NCBI RefSeq assembly: GCF_000023465.1
Contig: NC_014041.1
Span: 4,889,501-4,953,500 of the forward strand
Direction of reading: 5' to 3'
Source of the DNA: Zunongwangia profunda SM-A87
GTDB taxonomy: Bacteria; Bacteroidota; Bacteroidia; Flavobacteriales; Flavobacteriaceae
DNA length: 64,000 nucleotides
Part shown: one piece after another, positions 26,219-36,120 of the stretch
Position numbering within the stretch: the first letter of the stretch is position 1
Layout: the number at the start of each line of letters is the position of its first letter
Translations under genes and position numbers: made by a program
The notes under the pieces: model-generated
The model's database searches: none
Told to the model about the DNA's origin: nothing
Seen by the model: only the letters and a program-made list of their open reading frames with translations

Positions 26219-27970
26219 ATGTACAGAAGTCATACTTGCGGTGAGCTTAATTCTTCCAAAATCGGGAACGAGGTAACGCTTTCAGGATGGGTGCAAAAAA
26301 TTAGAAATAAAGGTTTTATGGTCTGGGTGGATCTTCGTGATCGCTACGGAATTACCCAGCTTATTTTTGATGAAGAAAGATCTTCAGAAGATTTGATGAA
26401 GAAAGCTGCAACCCTGGGCCGCGAGTTTGTAATTCAGGTAAAAGGTGATGTGATAGAAAGGGAATCCAAAAACCCTAATATCGCCACAGGTGAGATTGAA
26501 GTTTTGGTAAAAGAACTTGCGATTTTAAACGCATCACTAACGCCACCTTTTACTATTGAAGAGGAGACCGATGGCGGTGAAGATCTAAGAATGAAGTATC
26601 GCTATCTTGATATTCGAAGAAATCCGGTGAAAAACAAACTGATTTTTAGACACAAAGTAGGGATGCAGGTTAGAAATTATTTATCTAACCAGGGATTTAT
26701 TGAGGTTGAGACACCCTATCTTATTAAATCCACTCCTGAAGGTGCTCGTGATTTCGTAGTTCCAAGTAGAATGAATGAAGGGCAGTTTTATGCCTTACCA
26801 CAGTCGCCACAAACTTTTAAGCAATTGCTTATGGTTGGAGGAATGGATAAATACTTCCAGATCGTAAAGTGTTTTAGAGATGAGGATTTAAGAGCCGATC
26901 GACAGCCAGAATTTACACAAATCGACTGTGAAATGGCTTTTGTGGAACAGGAGGACATACTAAATATCTTTGAAGGCTTAACTCGCCATCTGCTAAAAGA
27001 AATCAATAATATAACTATTGATGCCTTCCCACGCATGACTTATGATGAAGCAATGCGCAAATATGGTAATGACAAACCAGATATTCGCTTTGGGATGGAG
27101 TTTGCCGAGTTAGACGATATTGCAAAGAATAAAGGCTTTAATGTTTTCGATCAGCAAGAACTCGTTGTAGGTATCGCTGTTCCAGGAGCAGCTTCTTATA
27201 CCCGAAAGCAAATCGATGCTTTGATTAGTTGGGTAAAACGCCCGCAAATTGGGGCAAACGGACTAGTTTGGGCTAAATACAACGATGATGGAAGCTTAAA
27301 ATCTTCTGTAGATAAATTTTATACGGAAGAAAATCTAAAAGAATGGGCACAGGCCACGGGCGCAAAACCCGGCGATCTGATTTTAGTTATGGCTGGTGAT
27401 GCCAATAAAACAAGATCTCAATTAAGTGCATTACGTATGCATCTTGGTAACGAACTAGGCCTTAGAAAGCCAGATGAATTTGCTCCGCTTTGGGTAATTG
27501 ACTTCCCTTTACTAGAATGGGATGAAGAAACAGAACGTTACCATGCCATGCACCACCCATTTACGTCTCCTAAAGCTGAAGATATACCTCTTTTAGCTAC
27601 CGATCCGGGAAAAGTAAGGGCTAATGCTTATGATCTCGTATTAAATGGTAATGAAATTGGTGGTGGTTCTATAAGAATTCACGATAAAGAAACACAATCT
27701 AAAATGTTTTCTCATTTAGGCTTTACTGAAGAAGAAGCTAAAGAGCAATTTGGATTCTTAATGAACGCTTTTCAATACGGTGCGCCACCACATGGTGGAA
27801 TTGCATTTGGTTTTGATAGACTAACTGCCATTCTTGGTGGCCAGGAAACTATTCGGGACTTTATCGCTTTTCCAAAAAACAATGCCGGCCGCGACGTAAT
27901 GATTGATGCTCCATCAAAATTAGATGAAAGCCAACTAAAAGAATTAAGCTTAAAACTGAATATTGAATAA
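26219..27970 (+). CDS. aspS: Aspartyl-tRNA synthetase
   Basis: Class IIb synthetase charging tRNA-Asp. The 583 residues include the N-terminal OB-fold (1-105), motif 2 [19 protein letters not shown], the bacterial GAD insertion in the middle (about 280-410), and motif 3 [15 protein letters not shown] near residue 525. Length is normal for the bacterial type. With asnS in the same genome, this enzyme would be expected to be tRNA-Asp-specific (inference). Confidence 0.96.
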   Translation: MYRSHTCGELNSSKIGNEVTLSGWVQKIRNKGFMVWVDLRDRYGITQLIFDEERSSEDLMKKAATLGREFVIQVKGDVIERESKNPNIATGEIEVLVKELAILNASLTPPFTIEEETDGGEDLRMKYRYLDIRRNPVKNKLIFRHKVGMQVRNYLSNQGFIEVETPYLIKSTPEGARDFVVPSRMNEGQFYALPQSPQTFKQLLMVGGMDKYFQIVKCFRDEDLRADRQPEFTQIDCEMAFVEQEDILNIFEGLTRHLLKEINNITIDAFPRMTYDEAMRKYGNDKPDIRFGMEFAELDDIAKNKGFNVFDQQELVVGIAVPGAASYTRKQIDALISWVKRPQIGANGLVWAKYNDDGSLKSSVDKFYTEENLKEWAQATGAKPGDLILVMAGDANKTRSQLSALRMHLGNELGLRKPDEFAPLWVIDFPLLEWDEETERYHAMHHPFTSPKAEDIPLLATDPGKVRANAYDLVLNGNEIGGGSIRIHDKETQSKMFSHLGFTEEEAKEQFGFLMNAFQYGAPPHGGIAFGFDRLTAILGGQETIRDFIAFPKNNAGRDVMIDAPSKLDESQLKELSLKLNIE

Positions 27971-27975
27971 AACTG

Positions 27976-28002
27976 AAATCCTGCTTTAGAGCAGGATTTT
28001 TT
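27976..28002 (+). terminator. Terminator after aspS
   Basis: A 10-bp stem (AAATCCTGCT paired with AGCAGGATTT) with a TTAG loop and T run, 6 bp after the stop. Confidence 0.85.
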
Positions 28003-28032
28003 CGTAATATCCTAAAATTGGAGGTGTAGCAG

Positions 28033-29823
28033 ATGTTTTTAAAAGCGGTTCCTGGATTACAAAAATTTTTACTGTGGAAGACAAAGCATCTTTCGCAACA
28101 GCAGTTCATTTTAATTCTTAGTGCTATCATTGGCTTTACGGCGGGTTTGGGTGCGGTTATTATAAAAAACTTAACCCATTTTATCCAAAACCTACTGGAG
28201 GGAAATTTAATTGCGAATTATCATCACGCATTCTATTTTATTTTCCCAATTATAGGTCTGGCCTTAACGGTGTTTATTATAAAAAAAATATTACGAAAAC
28301 CAGTAGGGCATGGCATACCTTCTACACTATATGCCATTTCAAAAAGAAAGGGACTTATGCGTTCGTTCCAGATGTACGGTTCGATTCTAACAGCTCCGAT
28401 AACCGTTGGTTTTGGTGGATCTGTAGGACTAGAGGGACCTACCGTTGCCACAGGGGCTTCTTTGGGATCTAACATTGCACGTTTATTTAGAATGAACCAA
28501 AGTGCCCGTACACTTTTAATAGGTTGTGCAGCCGCAGGAGCGATGTCTTCGATTTTTAAAGCGCCTATTGCCGCTATTATTTTTGCCATAGAAGTTTTTA
28601 GCTTAGATCTTACCCTGGTAAGCATGTTGCCATTACTTACAGCATCAGTATCAGCGATCTTAACTTCCTACTTTTTCTTCGGTTCAGATACCATTCTTCC
28701 TTTTGAACTTATGGACGATTTTACCATTTCAGAAGTACCATTTTATATGATCCTGGGCTGTATATGTGCATTAGGCTCGATGTACTTTACGGTGATCTAT
28801 TTTAAAATACATACCATCTTCGGCAAAATTGAAAATAAATTCTTTAGGCTATTACTGGCAGGAGCAGGACTGGGAATTATCATATATTTTATTCCCCCGC
28901 TATATGGTGAAGGTTATGGGGTTATAAATAACCTTTTAGCCGAAAACTATATTCAGGCTTTAGGAACTAACTTTTTAAATGATTTTCTCGATAATATCTG
29001 GGTTGTGATTTTACTACTTGCAGGACTGGTAGTATTCAAAATCTTCGCAACCTCACTTACTTTCGCGGCAGGTGGTGTTGGCGGAATCTTTGCACCAGTA
29101 CTTTTTATGGGAAGCGCCCTAGGACATTGTTTCGCTCTAGTAGTAAACCATCTAGGCATTACTAACGAGCCTATCTCCACCAGTAGTTTTACAATGGTAG
29201 GGATGGCAGGCTTAATGGCAGGGGTTTTACATGCACCCTTAACAGCTATCTTCCTTATCGCCGAATTAACCGGGGGATACGAACTTTTTGTACCATTAAT
29301 GATCACTGCCTTAATATCATATATGATTACAAATACGGTGCAACCACATTCCGTCTATACTTTAGAATTGGCTCAACGTGGCGAACTTTTAACTCACGAC
29401 AAAGATCAAACGGTATTAACCTTGCTTAATATTAACCAGATCATTGAAAAAAACTTTATTCCTTTAAATGTGAATATGAATTTAGGAGATGTTATTCACG
29501 AAGGTGTGATTAAGTCTTCACGAAACATTTTTCCTGTAATTGATAAAGAAGAAAATTTTATGGGAATTATTCTTTTAGATGATATACGGCCGATAATGTT
29601 TAAACAACATCTTTACGATGAAATTACCGTAAGCGATATTATGCAAAGGGCACCAGACATTATCGATCTGCAAAACGACAGTATGAAAACAATCATGAAA
29701 AAATTTCAGCATAGTGCCGCATGGAATCTCCCCGTTGTTAAAGATGACAAGTATGTTGGTTTTATTTCAAAATCAAAAATGCTCACCGCATACCGCCAGA
29801 AATTAATCGAGGTAACTGTTTAA
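28033..29823 (+). CDS. ClC-family chloride channel/transporter with C-terminal CBS domains
   Basis: Integral membrane anion protein (596 residues) with a ClC core and a C-terminal CBS pair from about residue 455 that may bind nucleotides. Visible ClC signatures: GHGIP (His93 in place of the usual Ser), GLEGPTV with gating Glu134, and GGVGGIFAPVLFMGS. At the position of the internal proton-transfer glutamate the sequence is FAIEVF, with Val188 instead of Glu, as in channel-type ClCs. It is followed 15 bp later by a small membrane-protein gene. Confidence 0.93.
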   Translation: MFLKAVPGLQKFLLWKTKHLSQQQFILILSAIIGFTAGLGAVIIKNLTHFIQNLLEGNLIANYHHAFYFIFPIIGLALTVFIIKKILRKPVGHGIPSTLYAISKRKGLMRSFQMYGSILTAPITVGFGGSVGLEGPTVATGASLGSNIARLFRMNQSARTLLIGCAAAGAMSSIFKAPIAAIIFAIEVFSLDLTLVSMLPLLTASVSAILTSYFFFGSDTILPFELMDDFTISEVPFYMILGCICALGSMYFTVIYFKIHTIFGKIENKFFRLLLAGAGLGIIIYFIPPLYGEGYGVINNLLAENYIQALGTNFLNDFLDNIWVVILLLAGLVVFKIFATSLTFAAGGVGGIFAPVLFMGSALGHCFALVVNHLGITNEPISTSSFTMVGMAGLMAGVLHAPLTAIFLIAELTGGYELFVPLMITALISYMITNTVQPHSVYTLELAQRGELLTHDKDQTVLTLLNINQIIEKNFIPLNVNMNLGDVIHEGVIKSSRNIFPVIDKEENFMGIILLDDIRPIMFKQHLYDEITVSDIMQRAPDIIDLQNDSMKTIMKKFQHSAAWNLPVVKDDKYVGFISKSKMLTAYRQKLIEVTV

Positions 29824-29837
29824 TAAAAAGAAGAGCG

Positions 29838-30080
29838 ATGAAGATAGTGATGAAAATTTTAGTTATAGCGATTTTAATCGCCATAGCAGTAGGTTTCTAT
29901 TTTAGAATTGCCGAAGAAGATATTGCAACAGGTGATAAGATTATAGGTATTGCCGTACTAACCGCATCATTTGTTTTAATGCCTATATTTTTAGTGGTAC
30001 GATGGAGGGGTAAAAAGCTCGAAGACTACACTTTAAGCCCTGAGAATATGAAAAAAATGCGAGATAAAGGTATTGATTAA
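29838..30080 (+). CDS. Small two-helix membrane protein
   Basis: An 80-residue protein with two hydrophobic helices (IVMKILVIAILIAIAVGFYF and IIGIAVLTASFVLMPIFLVV) joined by a short charged loop and a polar, basic C-terminal tail. It is 15 bp downstream of the ClC gene and probably cotranscribed. No family with known function is recognised. Confidence 0.7.
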   Translation: MKIVMKILVIAILIAIAVGFYFRIAEEDIATGDKIIGIAVLTASFVLMPIFLVVRWRGKKLEDYTLSPENMKKMRDKGID

Positions 30081-30150
30081 TACCCCCAAAAAAATTGAAA
30101 AAATTTCAGAAAGTTTACCTATTATTCAACCAAGGTCTATAATATTATAT

Positions 30151-30158
30151 TATGTTTG
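30151..30158 (+). promoter_or_regulatory. Putative -7 promoter box of the cold-shock gene
   Basis: TATGTTTG matches TAnnTTTG and lies 27 bp before the ATG at 30186. This supports the short protein and argues against translation from an upstream ATG at 30156. Confidence 0.45.
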
Positions 30159-30185
30159 TACTTTATTAATTATTATTTTATTACA

Positions 30186-30380
30186 ATGGAAGGTACAGTT
30201 AAATTTTTTAATGAGTCCAAAGGTTACGGATTCATAACCAACGACGACACAGGAAGAGACATCTTCGTTCACGTAACAGGGATCGACGGTGAGACTCTAA
30301 ATGAGGGAGATAAAGTGGAGTACGTTGAGAAAGAAGGACGAAAAGGTCTTAATGCAGATCAGGTTCGTGTTATTGGATAG
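30186..30380 (+). CDS. Cold-shock-domain protein (CspA family)
   Basis: A 64-residue single cold-shock domain that binds single-stranded nucleic acid and acts as an RNA chaperone. Starting at ATG 30186 gives MEGTVKFFNESKGYGFI, the standard N-terminus; RNP1 is KGYGFI and RNP2 is DIFVHV. The ten residues encoded upstream (from 30156) overlap the promoter box and are not family-like. Confidence 0.93.
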   Translation: MEGTVKFFNESKGYGFITNDDTGRDIFVHVTGIDGETLNEGDKVEYVEKEGRKGLNADQVRVIG

Positions 30381-30417
30381 TGCATATAGATTAGATTATA
30401 TATAGTATTCAAATGCC

Positions 30418-30445
30418 AAAGCCGCTCAGTGAGCGGCTTTTTTTA
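30418..30445 (+). terminator. Terminator after the cold-shock gene
   Basis: A GC-rich stem (GCCGCTCA/TGAGCGGC, extended by AAA/TTT) followed by a T run. Confidence 0.88.
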
Positions 30446-30466
30446 TGCTATCTTGTATTTATTTTA

Positions 30467-30510
30467 CCCGATAATGGAAATTAAACGCGCTGTTGCGGAT
30501 AGTTATCGGG
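30467..30510. repeat. Inverted 8-mer CCCGATAA / TTATCGGG
   Basis: CCCGATAA at 30467-30474 is repeated in inverted form at 30503-30510. The same core recurs as a short hairpin at 37497-37510 and at 31594, all in intergenic DNA. Confidence 0.4.
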
Positions 30511-30571
30511 ATATCTCGTTTTAAAAATTCTTGTTTAGATTATATGCTTTGTAGACTTGCCCTGAAGATAC

Positions 30572-31525
30572 TTACTTCACTAATTGCGTTTTCACACCGC
30601 TAAGCATCGCTTCAGTTAAAGCCGCTATATCAAAATCATTAGACCATCCCCAATCTTCACGGGCTGCGCTATCATCTATCTTCGAAGGCCAGCTATCTGC
30701 AATATCCTGTCTAAAATCCGGATCATAAGAAATTTTAAATGCTGGGATATGCTTTTTAATTTCCTCAGCTAAAATTGCCGGTGTAAAGCTCATCGCTGCT
30801 AAATTATAAGATGATCTTATTTTAAGAGCTTCCGATGGAGCATTCATGATCGCTACTGTAGCTTTTATAGCATCTTCCATAAACATCATCGGTAAGGATG
30901 TTGAAGCATTAAGAAACGAGGTATATTCTCCTTGTTTAATAGCCTCATGAAAAATCTCTACGGCATAATCTGTAGTTCCCCCTCCCGGTAAAGTTTTATA
31001 ACTAATTATACCTGGATAACGGATGCTACGTACGTCTACTCCATACTTTCTATGGTAATAACTACACCAGCGCTCGCCGGTTTGTTTACTTATACCATAA
31101 ACGGTGGTAGGTTCCATAACCGTAGTTTGTGGCGTATTTTCTTTTGGAGTTGAAGGACCAAATACCGCTATACTTGAAGGCCAAAATACTTTTTTAATCT
31201 TTTTATCTTTTGCCAAATTTAATACATGGAACAATGAATCCATATTTAAAGCCCAGGCTTTCATTGGTGCTTTCTCTCCAGTTGCACTTAACATTGCCGC
31301 CATTAAATACACCTCTTGAATCTGGTGCTTTTCCACCAAACCGGCAATTTGCTCATAATTCATTGCATTAGCAATCTCAAAAGGTCCGCTAGCCATAAGC
31401 TCTTCACTTCCTTCTCGAATATCACTGGCAATAATTGCATCATTACCATGAATCTCACGGAGTTTTAAGCTAAGTTCGGTTCCTATTTGGCCACTGGCGC
31501 CAATAATTAAGATTTTTGCAGGCAT
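30572..31525 (-). CDS. NAD-dependent epimerase/dehydratase-type L-threonine 3-dehydrogenase
   Basis: Short-chain dehydrogenase/epimerase-fold enzyme closest in character to the GalE-like threonine dehydrogenase of flavobacteria, which oxidises threonine to 2-amino-3-ketobutyrate. I use the ATG at 31523-31525 (MPAKILIIGASGQIGTELS); the alternative at 31546 would place the start almost at the transcript start implied by the -7 box at 31544-31551. Motifs: GASGQIG Rossmann loop, catalytic YGISK and the substrate-loop region PGIISYKTLPGGGTTDY. Length (317) fits. Confidence 0.87.
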   Translation of the reverse strand: MPAKILIIGASGQIGTELSLKLREIHGNDAIIASDIREGSEELMASGPFEIANAMNYEQIAGLVEKHQIQEVYLMAAMLSATGEKAPMKAWALNMDSLFHVLNLAKDKKIKKVFWPSSIAVFGPSTPKENTPQTTVMEPTTVYGISKQTGERWCSYYHRKYGVDVRSIRYPGIISYKTLPGGGTTDYAVEIFHEAIKQGEYTSFLNASTSLPMMFMEDAIKATVAIMNAPSEALKIRSSYNLAAMSFTPAILAEEIKKHIPAFKISYDPDFRQDIADSWPSKIDDSAAREDWGWSNDFDIAALTEAMLSGVKTQLVK

Positions 31526-31543
31526 ACGCTTAAAAATTTTGTG

Positions 31544-31551
31544 CAAATATA
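31544..31551 (-). promoter_or_regulatory. Putative -7 promoter box of the threonine dehydrogenase gene
   Basis: CAAATATA on the plus strand is TATATTTG on minus, 18 bp upstream of the chosen start codon. Confidence 0.42.
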
Positions 31552-31654
31552 TTTATTTATTGCGAATAAAATTTGCTAAATCGTTTAATCTAACCCGATA
31601 ATTATGTTATTTTTAAGAATGAAGAAAATATATGGCTTTAGTATTTTAATCGTT

Positions 31655-31662
31655 TACATTTG
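31655..31662 (+). promoter_or_regulatory. Putative -7 promoter box of the 31681 lipoprotein gene
   Basis: TACATTTG matches TAnnTTTG and lies 18 bp upstream of the ATG. It overlaps a small palindrome (TTTACA/TGTAAA). Confidence 0.4.
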
Positions 31663-31680
31663 TAAAATCAAAATTTGATA

Positions 31681-32259
31681 ATGAAGCGAGCAATTTTCGG
31701 AATACTATTGATGATTTTGGGCTCCTGCGTTCAGGATTCGGAAAAAGGAAAACCTGAAACTAAACCGCGGGACACCCCAGCTTTTACTCAAAAATTTGCT
31801 ATAGAAACATCTATTTTACCTTTAGAAGCCTCCGCAAGAAAGCATGCCTCCAAATGGGCCGCTTACATTGTTTTGAATGAGGAGGTGAAACAGCTTCAAA
31901 ACACATCGGTAAATTATTTAATCGATAATTCTTCTGCATGGGCTCAACTTATGGAAACATTACAAGCTACGCTACCGGATTCTTTAGCATCCAAGCCCGT
32001 AAACTCAAGATTAAGGGTACTTACTACAAAAGCTAAAATCCTGGAACAAAAATCCCATTTGCAAAGCATAAAACCGCAAGAGGTAAAAGAAATTGCCATA
32101 GAAATCCCTATGGATTTTAATAACCTTAATATTCAGCTTAACGAATTATTTATTGAAAGTATTGAAGATTTCGAGGCCGAATTAGATCGCCTGGTGGAAG
32201 AAAACCGCTTAAGACAGCAACAAAAAAGAGATAGCCTGGAAGCCACAACTCAAAATTAA
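31681..32259 (+). CDS. Lipoprotein of unknown function
   Basis: A 192-residue protein starting at ATG 31681 (MKRAIFGILLMILGSC), with a lipoprotein signal (lipobox ILGSC). The mature part is mostly helical, with a charged C-terminal coiled-coil-like region (residues about 155-185, ending in RQQQKRDSLE). No family recognised. A TTG at 31675 adds two residues and is less likely. Confidence 0.75.
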   Translation: MKRAIFGILLMILGSCVQDSEKGKPETKPRDTPAFTQKFAIETSILPLEASARKHASKWAAYIVLNEEVKQLQNTSVNYLIDNSSAWAQLMETLQATLPDSLASKPVNSRLRVLTTKAKILEQKSHLQSIKPQEVKEIAIEIPMDFNNLNIQLNELFIESIEDFEAELDRLVEENRLRQQQKRDSLEATTQN

Positions 32260-32299
32260 ATACTAGAGATTTATCGTATATTCCGCGAAAATACATCTC

Positions 32300-32824
32300 A
32301 TGAAAAAACAACTAATCACTCTTATCTTATGCTATTTAGGTTGTGCAGGTTTTTCCCAAACAATGCCCTACCAATCCAACGCGAAACAAGCGAAAACAGA
32401 AATTTCTGATGTGATCGATCACTGGCATCAAGCTGCCGCCGAAGCAAATTTTAAAAATTATTTTCATCTAATGACTAAGGATGCCGTTTTTATTGGCACC
32501 GACGCTACTGAAAATTGGCAAATAGAAGAATTTAAAGCCTATGCCAAACCCCATTTTGAGAAAGGCAAAGCATGGGATTTCACTTCAGTACAAAGAAATA
32601 TTTATCTGGCCAATACAAAGGGAATTGCCTGGTTTGACGAATTACTTGATACCCACATGGGCATTTGTAGAGGTTCTGGTGTAATGCAATATATCGATGG
32701 CAACTGGAAGATTGCCCACTATGTACTTTCTATTGAAATTCCAAATGAAAATATTGAAGAGATCACAAAGATCAAAAAAGACTTTGACACGAGAATCTTG
32801 CAGGCTTTAAAAACAAAAAACTAG
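32300..32824 (+). CDS. Secreted SnoaL/NTF2-like domain protein
   Basis: A 174-residue exported protein: signal peptide (LITLILCYLGCAGFSQ) followed by an NTF2-like alpha/beta cone (DUF4440-type), with the typical motifs HWHQAAAEANFKNYFHLMTKDAVFIGTD and a C-terminal strand pair. Such domains bind small molecules; no catalytic residues can be assigned. It stands alone between two lipoprotein genes. Confidence 0.75.
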   Translation: MKKQLITLILCYLGCAGFSQTMPYQSNAKQAKTEISDVIDHWHQAAAEANFKNYFHLMTKDAVFIGTDATENWQIEEFKAYAKPHFEKGKAWDFTSVQRNIYLANTKGIAWFDELLDTHMGICRGSGVMQYIDGNWKIAHYVLSIEIPNENIEEITKIKKDFDTRILQALKTKN

Positions 32825-32908
32825 GTTCTTTGTATTTTGTAACAAAAAATTCAAAAATGCGTCTGTTTTATTACATTAGCAAGGATTTTACAAACACACA
32901 AACATTAA

Positions 32909-34975
32909 ATGAAAAAAATAACAAATGCAGTATGCTTGTCCCTATTAGGTGCCACTATAATTGGTTGTAAAGACGGGGAAAAGTCTACAAACACAGAAAA
33001 AGAAGAAATTCACGGGATCAATGTAGCCTATATGGATACTACAACAACACCCAAAAATGATTTTTTTCGCTATGTGAATGGTGCGTGGCTTGATGCTACA
33101 GAAATTCCCAGTGACCAGACTACCTGGGGCAGTTTCATGGAACTTCGTGAAACTACAGATGATGATGCCTTAGCATTATTAAATCAAGCTTCTAACAACG
33201 AGAACCTGGATGCAAACAGCGATCAGGCTAAAGCGGTAAATCTATACAAAACCATTATGGATACCGTGGCTCGCAACGAGCAAGGCGTTGCGCCAGTATT
33301 ACCCTATTTAGAAAAAGTAAATAAAATTTCGAATAAAGAAGATTTACAGGCTTACTTAACAGAAATGTCTAAGTACGGCGGTGGTGGTTTCTTCTCTTTT
33401 GGGGTTAGTGCAGATGCTAAAAACAGTAACCAGAATGCAGCTTACCTTTACCCAGGCAGCCTGGGACTGCCAGATCGCGATTATTATATTGCAGACGACT
33501 CAGATTCTAAAGAGAAAAAAGCAAAGTATGAAGAACATATTGCCCGTATGATGCAGTTTCTAGATTACTCTAAAGAAGATGCTAAAGAATTCGCAAAAAC
33601 AGTAGTCGAATTTGAGACCAAACTTGCTAAACCAAGATTAGATAAAGTAGAGCGTCGTGACGCACGTAAAACTTATAATCCAATGAGCGTGGCGGCTCTT
33701 CAAGAAATGGTACCGGCAATAGACTGGAATACTTATTTTGAAGAAATTGGCGCAGGCAAATTAGATACTATTATTGTTTCTCAGCCAGCCTATATGAAAG
33801 CCATGCAAGATCTTCTGGCACAAAATGATGTGGACACCTGGAAGAAGTATCTAACATGGACAGCATTTGATGCCGCTGCCGGAATGTTGTCTACAGATAT
33901 CGAAACAGCCAACTGGGATTTTTACAGCAAAACTTTAAGAGGTGCTAAAGAACAACGCCCCAGAGACGAAAGAGCTTTAAGTACTGTAAATGGTACAGTA
34001 GGGGAAGCTTTAGGAAAACTATATGTAGAAAAACATTTCCCTCCAGAGGCTAAAGAAAAAGCTCAGGAAATGATCGCTAATGTAATTAAGGCTTACGAAA
34101 AGCGTATTAACAACCTCAGCTGGATGAGTGAAGACACCAAGAAAAAAGCGATTGAAAAACTAAATACCACCACTATTAAAGTAGGCTATCCAGACGAATG
34201 GGAAGATTATGGTGATTTAGAAATCTTAGGATCTAAAGATGGTTCTTATTTTCAAAACGTGATGAACGCCCGTAAATGGAGTACCGCTAAAAATATTGCA
34301 AAACTAGGAGAACCTGTAGATAAATCGGAGTGGTTTATGTCGCCGCAAACCGTTAACGCTTATTACAATCCAAGTTACAACGAGATTGTATTCCCAGCGG
34401 CTATTTTACAACCACCTTTTTATGATTACAAAGCAGATGCCGCTGTAAATTACGGGGGAATTGGTGCCGTAATTGGTCATGAGATTTCTCATGGGTTTGA
34501 TGATAGCGGTGCTCGCTTTGATGCTGAAGGAAACCTGAACAACTGGTGGACCGATGAAGATCTTTCGCAGTTTGAAGGTCTTGGGAAAGATCTTGCCGAC
34601 CAGTACAGTGCTATCGAAGTTTTGGACAGTACCTTTATTAATGGTGAATTTACACTAGGTGAAAATATCGGTGACCTTGGTGGTGTTAACGCTGCTTATG
34701 ATGGTTTACAAATGCATCTGAAAGAACATGGTGATCCGGGAAAAATTGACGGATTTACACCAGAGCAACGTTTTTTCCTTTCCTGGGCAACCGTTTGGCG
34801 TACTAAAATGCGGGACGAAGCTTTAAAAAGCAGAATTAAAACAGATCCCCATTCTCCTGGAATGTATAGAGCTTATGTACCTTTGCAAAATATCGATGCA
34901 TTTTATGAAGCTTTTGATATTAAAGAAGGAGATTCGATGTATGTTGCACCTGATGACCGCGTAAAAATCTGGTAA
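32909..34975 (+). CDS. M13-family zinc metallopeptidase (neprilysin/PepO-like) lipoprotein
   Basis: Exported endopeptidase of 688 residues. The N-terminus is a lipoprotein signal (LLGATIIGC). After the large N-terminal domain, the zinc site is GHEISHGFDD, with His524 and His528 as ligands and Glu525 as catalyst, and the third ligand Glu585 in GENIGDLGG; the conserved VNAYYNP block precedes them, and the C-terminal segment ends in DDRVKIW, close to the usual CxxW end. It is likely to degrade peptides on the cell surface. A terminator follows. Confidence 0.94.
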   Translation: MKKITNAVCLSLLGATIIGCKDGEKSTNTEKEEIHGINVAYMDTTTTPKNDFFRYVNGAWLDATEIPSDQTTWGSFMELRETTDDDALALLNQASNNENLDANSDQAKAVNLYKTIMDTVARNEQGVAPVLPYLEKVNKISNKEDLQAYLTEMSKYGGGGFFSFGVSADAKNSNQNAAYLYPGSLGLPDRDYYIADDSDSKEKKAKYEEHIARMMQFLDYSKEDAKEFAKTVVEFETKLAKPRLDKVERRDARKTYNPMSVAALQEMVPAIDWNTYFEEIGAGKLDTIIVSQPAYMKAMQDLLAQNDVDTWKKYLTWTAFDAAAGMLSTDIETANWDFYSKTLRGAKEQRPRDERALSTVNGTVGEALGKLYVEKHFPPEAKEKAQEMIANVIKAYEKRINNLSWMSEDTKKKAIEKLNTTTIKVGYPDEWEDYGDLEILGSKDGSYFQNVMNARKWSTAKNIAKLGEPVDKSEWFMSPQTVNAYYNPSYNEIVFPAAILQPPFYDYKADAAVNYGGIGAVIGHEISHGFDDSGARFDAEGNLNNWWTDEDLSQFEGLGKDLADQYSAIEVLDSTFINGEFTLGENIGDLGGVNAAYDGLQMHLKEHGDPGKIDGFTPEQRFFLSWATVWRTKMRDEALKSRIKTDPHSPGMYRAYVPLQNIDAFYEAFDIKEGDSMYVAPDDRVKIW

Positions 34976-34994
34976 AATTTTTAAATCTATATTC

Positions 34995-35024
34995 AAAGCC
35001 TGGAGATATCTTCAGGCTTTTTTT
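34995..35024 (+). terminator. Terminator after the M13 peptidase gene
   Basis: AAAGCCTG pairs with CAGGCTTT around an AGATATCT-containing core, followed by a T run. Confidence 0.85.
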
Positions 35025-35065
35025 ATTTAAATTGTTTAATTTCACAATCTAATATTTAAAACCCT

Positions 35066-35506
35066 ATGAAACGTTTATTTTTAGCTCTTTCCAGTCTGTT
35101 ACTTTTATTTTCATGCACTAATGATGCAGAGGATTTTGATTGGCTTATTGGAGAATGGAAACGTGTAAATGCCGAAGAAGACTTTAAAACCTACGAAATA
35201 TGGAAAAAAGATAAAAACTATTATTCGGGATTGGGCTATACGATGTTAGACGACGACACCATTTTTAAAGAAAATCTAAAACTGTTTAAAGAAAATGATG
35301 AATGGACACTACAGGTGACCGGCGTGAACGAAGCTCCTACTCCCTTTGTCCTTTCCGAATTAAAACCTGAATATTTTATAGCTGAAAATGACACGAATGA
35401 ATTTCCAAAGAAAATCATTTATAAACTCCAAAATGATACCCTAAAAGCTAATGTTTCAACCACCGAATTTGATGTGGATTTTGAGTTTGTAGAAATTCAG
35501 AAATAG
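35066..35506 (+). CDS. Lipoprotein with DUF6265-like domain
   Basis: A 146-residue protein with a lipoprotein signal (LFLALSSLLLLFSC) and a compact beta-rich domain beginning with FDWLIGEWKR, the opening of lipocalin-like DUF6265 proteins. Function unknown; a small-ligand or lipid-binding role is only an inference from fold type. Confidence 0.72.
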   Translation: MKRLFLALSSLLLLFSCTNDAEDFDWLIGEWKRVNAEEDFKTYEIWKKDKNYYSGLGYTMLDDDTIFKENLKLFKENDEWTLQVTGVNEAPTPFVLSELKPEYFIAENDTNEFPKKIIYKLQNDTLKANVSTTEFDVDFEFVEIQK

Positions 35507-35596
35507 TAAATTGCCTTAAGTAAAAGTCATTTAGTTTTTTTAATTCTTGCAAGCCTCATGGTTAATCTTAATTTTAAATTAAAAGTTTCATTGATT

Positions 35597-36112
35597 TTAA
35601 TCTGTCGATAAAATCGCATACTCAAAACTATCAGACCATCCACTTTTAAGAGGTAAAGATTTTCTTTTTCTACCTTCTTTTTTCATCCCCACTTTTTCTA
35701 AAACCTTAATACTACCAAAATTCTCAACAGCACAGCCAGCTTCAATTCGATGCAATCTTAACTCTTTGAATCCATATTGCACAATTTTTTTTAAAGCCTC
35801 TGTAGCATAGCCCTTATTCCAAAAATCAGGATGCAGTTTATACCAAACCTCGGCTTTTTGAAATTTCGGGCTCCCAGGTTTCAAGGCTATAAGACCAACA
35901 AAAGACTTCTCCTTTTTTAATTCAATCTTAAAAATGAGATCATTACCTCGTAACCACATTGCAAAAATTTTTTCTGTTTCTTTCAAATTTTCAGGACTTC
36001 CAAGAGTGTTAAACCTATCCACGTTTGGCAGAGAATGTAATTTGTGAATATTCAGAATATCAAAATTTGATATCGATATAAGTGATAATCTATCAGACGT
36101 TATTGCTGTCAT
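35597..36112 (-). CDS. GNAT acetyltransferase, RimJ/RimL type
   Basis: A 171-residue acyl-CoA N-acetyltransferase. The features are the N-terminal RLSLISISNFDILNIHKLHSL segment, the central strands with FVGLIALKPG, and the acetyl-CoA loop region NKGYATEALKKIVQYGF followed by RIEAGCAVENFGSIKVLEKVGMKKEG, typical for RimJ/RimL-like enzymes. The substrate could be a ribosomal protein N-terminus or a small molecule. It is 8 bp upstream-adjacent to yraN on the same strand. Confidence 0.88.
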   Translation of the reverse strand: MTAITSDRLSLISISNFDILNIHKLHSLPNVDRFNTLGSPENLKETEKIFAMWLRGNDLIFKIELKKEKSFVGLIALKPGSPKFQKAEVWYKLHPDFWNKGYATEALKKIVQYGFKELRLHRIEAGCAVENFGSIKVLEKVGMKKEGRKRKSLPLKSGWSDSFEYAILSTD

Positions 36113-36120
36113 CGTTAAAT

